From Prorocentrum cordatum (lineage: Eukaryota > Sar > Dinophyceae > Prorocentrales > Prorocentraceae): 64,000 bases of DNA. The notes under the pieces were generated by a model. That model saw only the letters and a list, made by a program, of their open reading frames with translations, had not been told where the DNA came from and did not search any database. Shown in pieces: positions 42,161 to 50,923 of the stretch. The position numbers and the translations under genes were made by a program. The stretch is from positions 65,001-129,000 of the forward strand of contig CAUYUJ010009791.1 of NCBI GenBank assembly GCA_963575745.1, read 5' to 3'. How positions within the stretch are numbered: the stretch's first letter is position 1; each line of letters opens with the position of its first letter.

Positions 42161-43362
42161 AACTTGCCAGCTTGGTGGCCCCCCCTCGGCATCCTGTAGT
42201 TCCCTGGAGAGGCCCCAGACCCATCAGCAAGGCACCGACACAGGTAGGTTTCACGACCCCTCGGAGCCCAACACGGGGACCCATGCTGCTGCTGCTGCTG
42301 CCCCCTCCGCCTCGCCCCCCCCCTTTCGCATTCCGTCCTCATCTTGGCTCGAGCAAAGGGGGCCAAGTTGGTTTTGTTCCGGCGGAGTGCGACTGGAGGG
42401 TCGCGAGAGATCCCCTCGCATATCATGTGGGAGCGAGGCGCATCACCGCCGTGAGCGGGACGTATGCAGCCTGGGTCAGCACACTCGAGGCCGCGATTTA
42501 CGATCACCACGGTCAAGCACCACCGACCGTTGCGAGATGTCGAGCCGAGGCGCCGAGCTTCCAGGCCAGGGAGGTTCACATGGCGGAGAGGGCTCGTACG
42601 CAGCCCCTTCATGACCAAGTATGCTCGTGGTGGGAACGTACTCACACGGTCTTCTCACGCATTTTGAAGCATCGTGAACGAGGCAACGGTCGACGGCAAT
42701 GTGCAGCGCTGGCGGAGGCGTCGCTCAGGCTGATAGGCGACTACCCCACGGACGTGCACACACTAGTCAGTGACAAGTGGGACTGGCAGGTGTGGGCCAG
42801 CGTCATGAGGGATCCGCTCCACACGTCCATGGCCACCCTCTCGGAGATGCAGGCAGTCGCCGAACGCGCGTGCAAACGTGCGCGAGGACGGGCTTTACAT
42901 CGGTCACTCGACGAGCTCAGGTCATGGATGGTTTCAGAAACGGCGCTGCCAGTTCTGCACCGTTCAGTCAAAGGAGCACCTCAGCCTGCTGAGGAGCTAG
43001 CTCTACAAGGCAAGATTTTGTTTCATCCCAAGGATATCATCGATTACAAAGTGGGCAACTGGCACAAGCTATGGTGTTGCAGGCCGCTGGATCATGATAA
43101 GTTGTACCGCACTTTCGACAGCATGCGTGAAGCTGCGGAGGTCGAGGCTCTACCATTGTTGTCAGGAGAGGAGATCCAGGCAGCCGCTCGCCAGATGCGT
43201 CCTCGTGCTGGCCAAGGGGCGGAACGGATTTCTCCCCTTGATGTGGAGCGCTTGCCTCCAGAAGGTCTCAATGAGCTCGCAGACGTGCTGAACACTGTCG
43301 AGTCATGTCTGACATGGCCTTGGCAACTGATGCTGGTCATCGGCCGTCTGTTTTCAAAATAA
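41896..43362 (+). CDS. LINE ORF2 linker and RT N-terminal region
   Basis: Frame-1 segment of 488 codons between endonuclease and RT palm. The first part (WPEEEEDPWAGESS, then a Pro-rich stretch containing (CTG)5 at about 42,284) is poorly conserved linker. The last ~80 residues (QAAARQMRPRAGQGAERISP, then LADVLNTVESCLTWPWQLML) match the fingers region that precedes the palm in non-LTR RTs. The TAA at 43,360 interrupts exactly where the LxPK-x-GGDR loop is expected; the next codons in the same frame are SGGDRSIGMISMVPR. One point mutation is enough to explain the break. Confidence 0.7.
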   Translation: MENALRVTNALPEGSSSPPGGVGSLGLEATSPPHPEQRSALHDFSFQRWPEEEEDPWAGESSFVARESAPAIAPDAATERAGRQPVRLELASLVAPPRHPVVPWRGPRPISKAPTQVGFTTPRSPTRGPMLLLLLPPPPRPPPFAFRPHLGSSKGGQVGFVPAECDWRVARDPLAYHVGARRITAVSGTYAAWVSTLEAAIYDHHGQAPPTVARCRAEAPSFQAREVHMAERARTQPLHDQVCSWWERTHTVFSRILKHRERGNGRRQCAALAEASLRLIGDYPTDVHTLVSDKWDWQVWASVMRDPLHTSMATLSEMQAVAERACKRARGRALHRSLDELRSWMVSETALPVLHRSVKGAPQPAEELALQGKILFHPKDIIDYKVGNWHKLWCCRPLDHDKLYRTFDSMREAAEVEALPLLSGEEIQAAARQMRPRAGQGAERISPLDVERLPPEGLNELADVLNTVESCLTWPWQLMLVIGRLFSK

Positions 43363-45156
43363 AGTGGCGGTGACAGATCCATCGGCATGATCAGCATGGT
43401 CCCCAGGATCTGGTCCTTGGCGAGGGAACCCTGGGTCAAGGACTGGACCGTGGCGTCCCAGCCGCGGTGGGATGCTGCTGTGGCTGGGAACTCAGCCCTC
43501 CGTGAATGTTTCTTGCGCATGCTGGGGGAGGAAGTTCACTCAGCCATGGGTGTTGCTTTCGGCCACGCCCTCATCGACATCCAATCGTTCTACGATAGCA
43601 TATGTTGGATGGCGCTGGCAGCCAAGGCATTATCCCTGGGCTTCCCCCCTGTCATTTTGTTTCTTGAACTTCAGCTGTGCATCGGACCTCGAGTCCTCGC
43701 CCAGCAAGATTGCTTCTCGGAAGCGTTTCAGCCCACGGCAAGTGTGATCCAGGGGTTGCGCAGTGGCACGCGGCTCGCCAGATGTATGACTTACTATATT
43801 CTAGATGCCGTCACCAAGGGCAGCCCGATGGCTGACATGAGATTATGGACCGATGACCTGTCCCAGTACGTCACAGGTTCAAGGAGGTTTGTTAAGAAGC
43901 GTTTGCTGCAGGTCATCACTCGCACCGATAGTGCTATGGCCGAGGACGGTTTGAGGATCGCGGCTTTGAGTGTCATCCTTTGCTCCCACCGCCGTGATGC
44001 AAGGGAGATCTCAGCCAAGCTCCTGAGGAAGAACATCACCATCCTTCCTGTCTTGCAGGCTGGATACTTAGGGGTTGATTCTGGTGCAGGCCGTCATGCC
44101 AGGAGCACAGCCAGGAAGCGGATCGTGAAAGCATCGGGCATGCATGCGAAGATCAGACGGTTCGTTCATGCAGCTCGACGCTACCGACCATCACTACGTT
44201 TGGAAAAGGCGGGTGCGCAGCCAGCGGGGCACTACAGGCACCAGCTCTACGGGGTCTTCGGCAGCAACATGCGGGGGATGCGCAGGAGGCTGGCCCACGT
44301 GGCGTGTGCAGCTCGGAGGGGGAGGTGCCTCACTTCGGTCCTCGGCCTCCGTTGCCCAGGGCACGGCCCAGGGTACGCGCTGCCACGTGCCTGGTTGCAG
44401 CTCTGGCTCACGTCGTGGGTCAATGCACCGCGGATCCAAGCTGGAGTTCGCGCGGTCTGGAGCAAGACAGTCGCCAAGCTCGAAGGTTTAGCAATCCAGG
44501 AGCGCTCCAGGCACGTGCGGGGGCCCATGAGCGCAGTCATCTGCTACCTCTTGCAGCGCGGCTGGGACCCAGTGAGCCCGACTGAGTGGGGCACAAAGCA
44601 GGCTGGCACTGAGGGCAGAGAGGCCTTCATCTTTGACCAGTTGCAGCCCCACGACGACGTCGCTCCACTTCTTGAGGAGTACGAATGTTCTGCGCGTTCT
44701 CAGCAGTGGCGAGTTGCATCGTCTCACTTTTGCGGGGCTGGACTGGAGCATGGTGCGGACAACGCATCTTACAGGAAGCTCCTGCTCTCCCTGGAGAAGG
44801 CTGAGCATGGCCATCAGTTGGCCGAGATGATGATGTGTGTAGCAGTCGGCGGGACATGGCCCAGGAAGCGCATAGCGGACGAGGTCGGCGGTGACGCCGG
44901 CGTCCTCTGCCCGCGCTGCCGAGAGGCCCCCGAGACGGCTTTCCACCGAGCATGGGGGTGCCCGTGCAACACAGGTTCGACTGCATTTTCAGCCTCAGAG
45001 TCGCTTGCAGCGCAAGCATATAGCCAGCATGAGGCGGACGCCTGCTTCTGGCTTAGAGGCATCATCCCGATGACTTGGACGCAGGTCGAGCCCCCCCCCC
45101 CTCGGATTTTCAGTGGAGTTTCAGCGGCGCAGTCGAGCTCAATGATCTCACGCTAG
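43363..45156 (+). CDS. LINE reverse transcriptase
   Basis: Frame 1, contiguous with the previous segment; first ATG at 43,387. Counting from that Met, motif A is ALIDIQSFYDSI (Asp64), the B-like segment is ASVIQGLRSGTRLARCM, and motif C is LWTDDLSQY (Asp156-Asp157, replacing the usual YADD). The thumb follows with GYLGVDSGAG. Near residue 508 is a Cys/His motif, CPRCREAPETAFHRAWGCP, the C-terminal zinc-binding signature of many LINE RTs. The catalytic Asp residues are all intact. The C-terminal ~18 codons after the C11 run at 45,091 are out of frame; the true continuation is in frame 0. Confidence 0.85.
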   Translation, partial: SGGDRSIGMISMVPRIWSLAREPWVKDWTVASQPRWDAAVAGNSALRECFLRMLGEEVHSAMGVAFGHALIDIQSFYDSICWMALAAKALSLGFPPVILFLELQLCIGPRVLAQQDCFSEAFQPTASVIQGLRSGTRLARCMTYYILDAVTKGSPMADMRLWTDDLSQYVTGSRRFVKKRLLQVITRTDSAMAEDGLRIAALSVILCSHRRDAREISAKLLRKNITILPVLQAGYLGVDSGAGRHARSTARKRIVKASGMHAKIRRFVHAARRYRPSLRLEKAGAQPAGHYRHQLYGVFGSNMRGMRRRLAHVACAARRGRCLTSVLGLRCPGHGPGYALPRAWLQLWLTSWVNAPRIQAGVRAVWSKTVAKLEGLAIQERSRHVRGPMSAVICYLLQRGWDPVSPTEWGTKQAGTEGREAFIFDQLQPHDDVAPLLEEYECSARSQQWRVASSHFCGAGLEHGADNASYRKLLLSLEKAEHGHQLAEMMMCVAVGGTWPRKRIADEVGGDAGVLCPRCREAPETAFHRAWGCPCNTGSTAFSASESLAAQAYSQHEADACFWLRGIIPMTWTQVEPPPPRIFSGVSAAQSSSMISR

Positions 45157-45419
45157 GGCACGGCACCCCGCGCTCGCCTCTCTTCGTTTTCGGGGACGCG
45201 AGCGGAGGGGCCGACTCTCGAGACGAGCGGCTTCGTCGCATAGGCATCGGCCTTGTCAGCATCAGTTGCTTTAAGCCGTTTCAGGTGTCTGTTTCCCTTC
45301 GGACCCCGCTCCCTGGTCCCAGGCAGTCCGTTCCTAGGGGTGAGCTGTCGGCCCTCTGGGCGGCCATGCATTTTAGTTCAGGTTTTTTTTGGTCTTTGTC
45401 ACGGATAACCAAGCTGTGA
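45075..45419 (+). CDS. LINE RNase H domain, N-terminal half
   Basis: Frame 0 picks up after the C11 run and gives PLFVFGDASGG (first catalytic Asp, residue 41 of this frame) and VPRGELSALWAAMHF (catalytic Glu, residue 90). This is the RNase H fold's first strand and helix, expected downstream of RT. It ends just past the T8 run at 45,383-45,390, where the frame shifts. Confidence 0.75.
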   Translation: MDAGRAPPPSDFQWSFSGAVELNDLTLGHGTPRSPLFVFGDASGGADSRDERLRRIGIGLVSISCFKPFQVSVSLRTPLPGPRQSVPRGELSALWAAMHFSSGFFWSLSRITKL

Positions 45420-45775
45420 TGGACGGGTGGCACACCCGCCTCTACCGCCGACCTCAAGGCCCCAACCAGGATCTTTGGAGGTTAATTAGTGCCTTGGAGC
45501 ACCGTCGTGATTTCTCAGACATTATCGTGCTGCAAGTAGCTTCTCACCAGACAGGAGCTGATCTGGAGACTTCGGGCACGCCGCTGTGGCTTGCACAGGG
45601 CAACGAGGCTGCCGACGAAGTGGCGGGCATCGCTGCTCAAGAGGCCCGAGTCCCCCAGATTTCCCGAGCGCGCGTGGCCCACGCGGAGCACAAGGCCAGC
45701 TTGGTGCGTGCTCGACTTCTTCGGGCCAACCTCGAGGCCGCTGCTGTGGAAAAGAGAGCCGCCGTTAATAAATAG
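45389..45775 (+). CDS. LINE RNase H domain, C-terminal half
   Basis: Frame 2 continues the RNase H domain: FVTDNQAVMDGW (third catalytic Asp), IIVLQVASHQTGAD with the conserved His of the last loop, and GNEAADEVAG with the final Asp. It ends in a natural TAG at 45,773. With the previous segment, all four acidic residues of an RNase H active site are present. Confidence 0.75.
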   Translation: MVFVTDNQAVMDGWHTRLYRRPQGPNQDLWRLISALEHRRDFSDIIVLQVASHQTGADLETSGTPLWLAQGNEAADEVAGIAAQEARVPQISRARVAHAEHKASLVRARLLRANLEAAAVEKRAAVNK

Positions 45776-46440
45776 GACCGACGGCCTCCGCCGTCTGCTG
45801 CCTCTCTCGCCTTCTTCGGGTCCCAGCATGTCTTTTCACCTGACGGCTTGAGCTGTGCCAGATGCCACAGTTGTTCACCCAAGGCGTGCCTGACCGAATG
45901 GAGAACAACTCAGTGCATTGATTTACAGACCCAGTCTAATTCGTCAGTGTTGAGGCTTCCGAGGGGTCTTTCTGTACACATGGGGGGGGATTCACTCACC
46001 CGTCCCACGAGCTTCGTTTCCACCCTGTTCTGAAGCTTTGGTTTTGCAGCTCGTGTGGGTTTTATACCTGTTCCCAGCTTCGGCCTAATCTGGCCAAGCC
46101 CTGTTCTGTTTCCCCCGAGTCCGAGGGGCCCAGGAGGACCATCACGCCCACAGGGCAGGTGTACCTGGACAGAATTCATAAGGGTCTTTGGCCCAAGTAA
46201 AAGTAGCCTAATTAAACCCGAGCAGTGGCTTGGGTGGTGGTTAGGTCATGTTACTTCGCTTCGCGATAGGTCCATTCCATTCCATTCCAATCCTGGACAG
46301 CACCATCACCCAGGCGCGTCGATTCGTGAATTGTCCGTTTTCGGTTCTCGAGAGGGCGCCGCGGCCGTCAGTTTCCAGGCTTGCGCCCGCCAGGGTTGGG
46401 CCCAAGGTCGTTATCACTCAACCACGTTTTTCTGAAGGGG
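45776..46440 (+). other. Probable LINE 3' UTR, then no gene
   Basis: No open frame of interest. A short CCATT repeat lies at about 46,272-46,293. No poly(A) or clear element end is visible. Confidence 0.4.
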
Positions 46441-46454
46441 ATTGTGTCCATCCC

Positions 46455-46545
46455 CGATAGAATGCTTCTCAGAAGGCTGGGGGCCTTCTGAGCCTTCTGA
46501 GAAGGCCCGCCCCCTCTTCCTTCCCCTGGGCGCGCCGCCGAAAAA
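46455..46545. repeat. GCCTTCTGAGAAGGC palindrome cluster, partial element end
   Basis: GCTTCTCAGAAGGC and GCCTTCTGAGCCTTCTGAGAAGGC are followed by CGCGCCGCCGAA. The same palindromes and CGCCGCCGA ends occur at 47,650-48,104 and 49,589-49,801. Confidence 0.5.
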
Positions 46546-46559
46546 CTGCATCACCGCGG

Positions 46560-46640
46560 ACTTCCACAGGTCCGCACAGGTTTCTTGGATCCGCGCTGGA
46601 GTTCCCCTGGCGACGCCTCCGACGCCAGGGGTCGGACGTC
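46560..46640. mobile_element. Partial GGATCCGCGCTGG-family element
   Basis: TTTCTTGGATCCGCGCTGG is followed by CCCCTGGCGACGCC facing GGCGTCGGAGGCG. Only the left arm is well preserved. Confidence 0.4.
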
Positions 46641-46659
46641 GCAAAATGGTGCGGTGACC

Positions 46660-47640
46660 ACAACGTCGAATGAGTCAGTTGGGATTTGGGGTGGCCTCGC
46701 GTTCTTGGGACTTGGTTCGTTCTCCGAGGATGCCTGGGGCGCCTCGGGCCCTCAGAGGCTACGAAGCCGTGCGGTGACGGACCGCGCTGTGAGGTCTTCG
46801 AGGGACTCCGAGGTCACCGCGCGGTCGATCACCGCATCGTCTCGGGACCCTCACCGTGACTGGCCATGGCCAGGCATGGTGGTGGTGCATGATGCCCTCT
46901 GCGTGCGTAAACGACGGGGCCGACAGCTCCGGGGCCCGACGTAGTCAACCTATTTGCTTAGATGCAGGGAGCGCATGGGAAGAAGCGCGCTACCCATCCA
47001 AGAAATCCGCGGAGTCCGTCATAGGGCCCTCAAGACCCAAACCCGTGCGGGGGTGGACCTTGCTGTGAGGTCTATTTCTGAGAATTCTGAGGTCACCGCG
47101 CAAGTTATCACCTCACGAGCGGCCAACATATCCGTATCTGTGCCCTCGCGGTCTGGACTCTGGGGCCCGATCCCGCTGATACGTTTTCGCACAGATACCT
47201 TCCACGCGGGTCACCCGCGGAAAAGCGCCCCGTCTCCGCGGGGTCGCGGCCCGGGGGCCCTGCCCGCGAGGCCGTGGGAACGGACATGTCTTTTGCCTAC
47301 GATCGTAACAAACATTGCAATGCAATGCGCGTGCTCGGTTGTCCGTGTTGCGCGCGGTTGGGATAGCCTTCCTCAAGGGCAGCGCATTTCTCGGTCTTCC
47401 TTTCTTGCTTGTTTTCCTTTGAATCTATAGAGGGTTTCTGTTGAAGTGGTCCACGGAAGTTCCACGGCAAATTTGTTGTTCGCACAAGATCACCGCGACG
47501 TTTTGGGACCCATTCGAGAAATACGCGCGGCCTTGAGAACGTTGATGCTTCCTGTAGGTTGGGGTCGTGTTGACCGGCGGTGACCCCGCCGCCAGAGTTC
47601 AACGCTGAACGCGGCCGGAGACCCAGAATCGGTCGATGTG
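46660..47640. other. No gene; one short dispersed duplication
   Basis: GCTGTGAGGTCT...GAGGTCACCGCGC at about 46,786-46,830 recurs at about 47,059-47,103. Nothing else recognised. Confidence 0.45.
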
Positions 47641-47649
47641 GAACGATCT

Positions 47650-48104
47650 TCGGCGGCGAGCGAGGGGGGGACGTGAGAAGTAGAAGAAGAAGGCCTTCTC
47701 AGAAGGCGGCGACACTCTTCAGAGGCCTCGGGTTTCTCTGAGGTTTGTTGTGTCTCCTGGGAATCAAGCAGTGGCGAAGCGTCCTGGCTCGCCTATAGGC
47801 CAACCAAAGAATGTTCTAAGAACCTTGGGCGGTTTGCACGACATGTTCTTAGAACATGTCCGGCTGAGTCTGTCCTGTTTTATCACATCGGGTGTTTGTT
47901 CTAAGAACATCGTTTCTGTTCTTAGAACATTTCTGGGTTCTAAGAACATGTCGTGGTAGGCCTATAGAAATGCCGGGACGGTCGGTCCCTGCTCAAGGGA
48001 AGGCCCACTATACTTGTCAGAAGGCCGTGGGCTTCCGCGAGCCTTCTGACGAGGCCTTCTCCGTCTCGATTCCCCCCCCTCGCGCGCCGCCAAAAGATCC
48101 GACG
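47650..48104. mobile_element. CGGCGGCGAGCGAGGGGGG-end TIR element with nested insertion
   Basis: The left end TTCGGCGGCGAGCGAGGGGG faces the right end CCCCCCCTCGCGCGCCGCCA. Both sides carry GGCCTTCTCAGAAGGC-type sequence just inside. The element at about 47,777-47,983 lies within it. Confidence 0.5.
47777..47983. mobile_element. TIR element with five TGTTCTWAGAACA palindromes
   Basis: Outer arms (AGCGTCCTGG, GCCTATAGGCC on the left; GGCCTATAG, CCGGGACGGT on the right) are imperfectly inverted over about 45 bp. Palindromes lie at 47,812-47,823, 47,841-47,859 (ACATGTTCTTAGAACATGT), 47,897-47,909, 47,917-47,929 and 47,937-47,947. Confidence 0.6.
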
Positions 48105-48425
48105 CTTCGCAAGCGGCCGACCGTTCAAGATTGTTGAGGATCCCCGCGTGTCCCTCCGGGCTAGGATGCCCAGGAGGCGAAAAACACACAGACACACTGA
48201 ACCGTCGCTTTCCAGGAAGATAGAGGGGAAAAGATGGAAGCGCGGGGGAAGACGAAGACCAGGCAAATATAGGGGAAATCCCCGGGGAATCCCTGGCTCT
48301 GTGTGCATGTACGTCCTTGCGTGCCCCAGGGCCCCCCTCGCTTCTGCTCTCCCAGGTGGCCCCGCCGGCGGCGGCGGCGGGCGCCCCCCTCCGGCAGGCC
48401 TGGGGCGGTCGACGGGAGAGTCGGC
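48105..48425. other. No gene seen
   Basis: Mixed sequence leading into a TCC tract. Confidence 0.4.
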
Positions 48426-48601
48426 GAGGGTCCTCCTCCTCCTCCTCCATCTCCTCCTCCTCCTCCTCCTCTTCCTCCTCTTTCTTCTCCTCTTCCCCCT
48501 GCTCCTGCTCCTCCTCATCATCCTCCTCCTCCTCCTCCTCCTCCTCCTCCTCCACCTCATCCTCCTCCTCCTCTTTCTCCTCCTCTTCCCCCTCCTCCTC
48601 C
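48426..48601. repeat. (TCC)n microsatellite
   Basis: Imperfect TCC array with TTC and ATC interruptions. Confidence 0.95.
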
Positions 48602-48870
48602 AGCAGAAAAAAGGGGGTGGGCGGAGCGGGCGAGCGGAGAGGAGATGTGCCGAGCGGGCGAGCGGGCGAGGAGACGATCGCAGACGCGCGTCGCACGGGA
48701 CAAGGCGCCGAGCCGACGGCTGACAAGCCGAGGTTCACCCGTGCTCCTCGGGCGGCTGCGCCCGATGCCAAGGCCGCTGCTGAGCCGGAGGCCGACGACA
48801 CAGACGATGACAAACGAGCCAAATACGCAGCACAGCTTGCCGAGCGGGCGAGCGGGCGGGCGAGATGACC

Positions 48871-49054
48871 ACGAGACGCACCATCGGGCCTTTCCCTCAG
48901 GGGGAATATTGACAAAAGCGTCCCAACAAATAGTCTGGGAAGAATGTTGTGAGCATTTTTGGAGCATGTTGTAGCATGTTTCGACTATGTTTTATTTGTT
49001 TGTCCAAAGTCCGCCTGTAGGGGGACACGCCCGACCTAATGATAACGAGACGCA
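48871..49054 (+). mobile_element. MITE (48,881-49,044) with 10-bp direct repeats
   Basis: ACGAGACGCA occurs immediately on both sides (48,871-48,880 and 49,045-49,054). The right end, read inward on the minus strand, gives TTAGGTCGGGCGTGTCCCCC then TACAGGCGGA. The left end (ATCGGGCCTTTCCCTCAGG) is a decayed match to it. Same family as 50,139, 29,336 and 6,218. Confidence 0.7.
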
Positions 49055-49167
49055 TCAGGATCTCAACGTACGAGGCGGGAATCTTCCTCAATCAGTGCTT
49101 GCAGTGAAGGGGTCCCAGCGGAAGTTGAAAGATTTGGCGAACGTTTCCCGCCGACTTTGGTAGCCTG

Positions 49168-49275
49168 CTGGGTTCTCGGGTTCCAGGGTCCCCGGTTCTG
49201 GGTTCCCGAGTTCCCGGTCATTGGTTCTGGGCCGATTTCGCTGGGTTCCCGGGTTCCCGGGTTCCTGGTCGATCT
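49168..49275. repeat. GGGTTCCCGG minisatellite
   Basis: Degenerate GGTTCCCGGGTTCC units. Confidence 0.75.
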
Positions 49276-49409
49276 CCTTATCGATCAAACCATCCACTTG
49301 GCCAGGTCTTTCTCAGGAGCAATTCTACATTACTGCCGCCTGGAGGAACAATTTTGGGGGACCTCGGCAGGCGGTGGAAGTGGACATCGTCGGGTCCCGC
49401 CGGGGCCAA

Positions 49410-49537
<128 letters not shown>

Positions 49538-49588
49538 ATATCCACCGCCGGCAGGCGGTGGATATGTGTAAATCCCCGCCTCGCATCA

Positions 49589-49801
49589 AGGTTCGGCGGC
49601 GAGCGAGGGGGGTATGAGAAGGAGAAGGAATTCTCAGAAGGCGGCGGGGCTTCTCAGAAGCCCTCCAGCCTTCTGAGGAGTTCTCTGTGTCTTCGGGGAA
49701 GGCTTAGAAATTCAGAAACCTTCTCACGAAGGCTGGGGACTTCTGAGCCTTGTGACACCTTCTGAGAAGTCCCGCACCTTCTCACTTCCCTCGCCGCCGA
49801 C
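49589..49801. mobile_element. CGGCGGCGAG-end TIR element, second copy
   Basis: The left end TTCGGCGGCGAGCGAGGGGG, then TATGAGAAGG, faces the complement of CCTTCTCACTTCCCTCGCCGCCGA. The interior is full of CTTCTCAGAAG and CTTCTGAGAAG palindromes. Confidence 0.6.
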
Positions 49802-50128
49802 ATGTGTTTCCCAGATGTCCTTTTCTTCCTAAGGCTAGGGCTCCAGAAAAGAGGGCCGCTAGATACCCCGGAATTTGAGCCGGCTGGGTGTCTGAGGTCG
49901 CCATTCCGGCGGCCTTTTTCGGGCCCTATGCTGTAAAAACGTATCCGGTGTCAAAATTTGCACCAGATGGACCCCCGGGGGTCGGGACCCCCGGGGATCT
50001 GGCAGGTAGTCAGTACTTCTGTATCTCCTGAAGATATCCTGCGCTTCAGCCAGGGCTCCCGAAACTACGGCCGCCAGATGCTCTTGGCACTCCTGGGACG
50101 AATCCTAGGCCAATCGCCCCATGGCTTC
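49802..50128. other. No gene; one strong hairpin
   Basis: Hairpin at 49,963-50,002: CCAGAT, then CCCCCGGGGGTC, pairs with GACCCCCGGGGATCTGG. Confidence 0.5.
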
Positions 50129-50252
50129 ACCTTAAAATTAAGTCGGGTACGTCCCCCTATGTTTTGACGATTTTCGAGTATTGTTTGACTATGTTTTATG
50201 TTTTCGTCCGAAATCCGCCCGTAGGAGGACATGCCCGACCTAACCTTAAAAT
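50129..50252 (+). mobile_element. MITE (50,139-50,242) with perfect 10-bp direct repeats
   Basis: ACCTTAAAAT lies at 50,129-50,138 and again at 50,243-50,252, directly abutting the ends TAAGTCGGG and CCCGACCTA. The element is 104 bp. Its right arm (TCCGCCCGTAGGAGGACATG) is the complement of the family's TCCTNCTACAGGCGGA arm. Cleanest member in the window. Confidence 0.85.
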
Positions 50253-50303
50253 CGAGGACAGTTCACTTCGGGCGAAGAGGAGACAACAAAATAATATATC
50301 ATT

Positions 50304-50432
50304 GAGGTTCGCGCGGGTTCCTTGGATCGGCATTGCCCCCCCCCCAGGCGGCGCCTTCGGCGCCGCCTTCGTGGTGCGCTCAGGCGCGCCAGGGAGCGGG
50401 GTCCAGCGCAAGACTCCGCGCGGACTTCTGAC
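50304..50432. mobile_element. GGATCCGCGCTGG-family TIR element
   Basis: TTCGCGCGGGTTCCTTGGATCGG on the left faces GGGGTCCAGCGCAAGACTCC, GCGCGGACTTC on the right. The core GGCGGCGCCTTCGGCGCCGCC is a perfect palindrome. It lies about 50 bp downstream of the 50,139 MITE. Confidence 0.6.
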
Positions 50433-50723
50433 ATGTTGTGTTTTTGCGGTTGTCTCCACGTGAGGCGGCAGCGTTCGTTGTCGTTGTCGCCGCGAGGATT
50501 GCCTGTCCGGCACGAGCGTCTCCTGCGCAACAGCGGCCACAGAGTCGGTGTTGGACAGCGGGCACCGTGCACCGCTGCACCACAGAGTCGTTCGCTGTGG
50601 AGCACCGCTCCATCCTTGTCCGTCTGCTGTGGGCGTGCCAAGGACGTCGGAACCCTCGCAAAGCGCTTCTGAGCGCGCCCCGGTGGGGCCCTCCTCGCCA
50701 CGGCTGCCTCAGGGCTGCCTTCT
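50433..50723. other. No gene seen
   Basis: GC-rich sequence, no recognised domain. Confidence 0.4.
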
Positions 50724-50923
50724 CCCTCCCTCCTCCCCCCTTACCTCACTCTCTCCTCCCTCCCTCCCTCCCACCCTCCCTGCGTCCCTCGCTCCTCCTC
50801 TCTCACTCCCTTCTCGCTCCTTCCCCCCTCCCCGCCCTCCTTCCCTCCTCCTCCTCCTCCTCCTCCTCCTCCTCCTCCTCCTCCTCCTCCTCCTCCTCCT
50901 CCTCCTCCTCCTCTTCCTCCTCC
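50724..50923. repeat. Pyrimidine tract ending in (TCC)n
   Basis: CTCCCTCC-rich sequence merges into a TCC array of about 30 units that abuts the RT remnant. Confidence 0.9.

Larger units (their letters stand above)
39836..45775 (+). mobile_element. Near-complete non-LTR (LINE-type) retrotransposon
   Basis: Domain order on the plus strand is ORF1 (Cys-rich motif, then Ala-rich helices), endonuclease, linker, reverse transcriptase, Cys/His motif, RNase H. ORF1 and endonuclease share one frame, separated by a single TGA at 41,069. Linker and RT share another frame, separated by a single TAA at 43,360. Frameshifts occur between about 41,900 and 42,160, at the C11 run 45,091-45,101 and at the T8 run 45,383-45,390. 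Domains are far better preserved than in the other two elements, so this is a relatively young copy. I could not define a tail or target duplication; the 3' UTR may extend to about 46,300. Confidence 0.85.
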
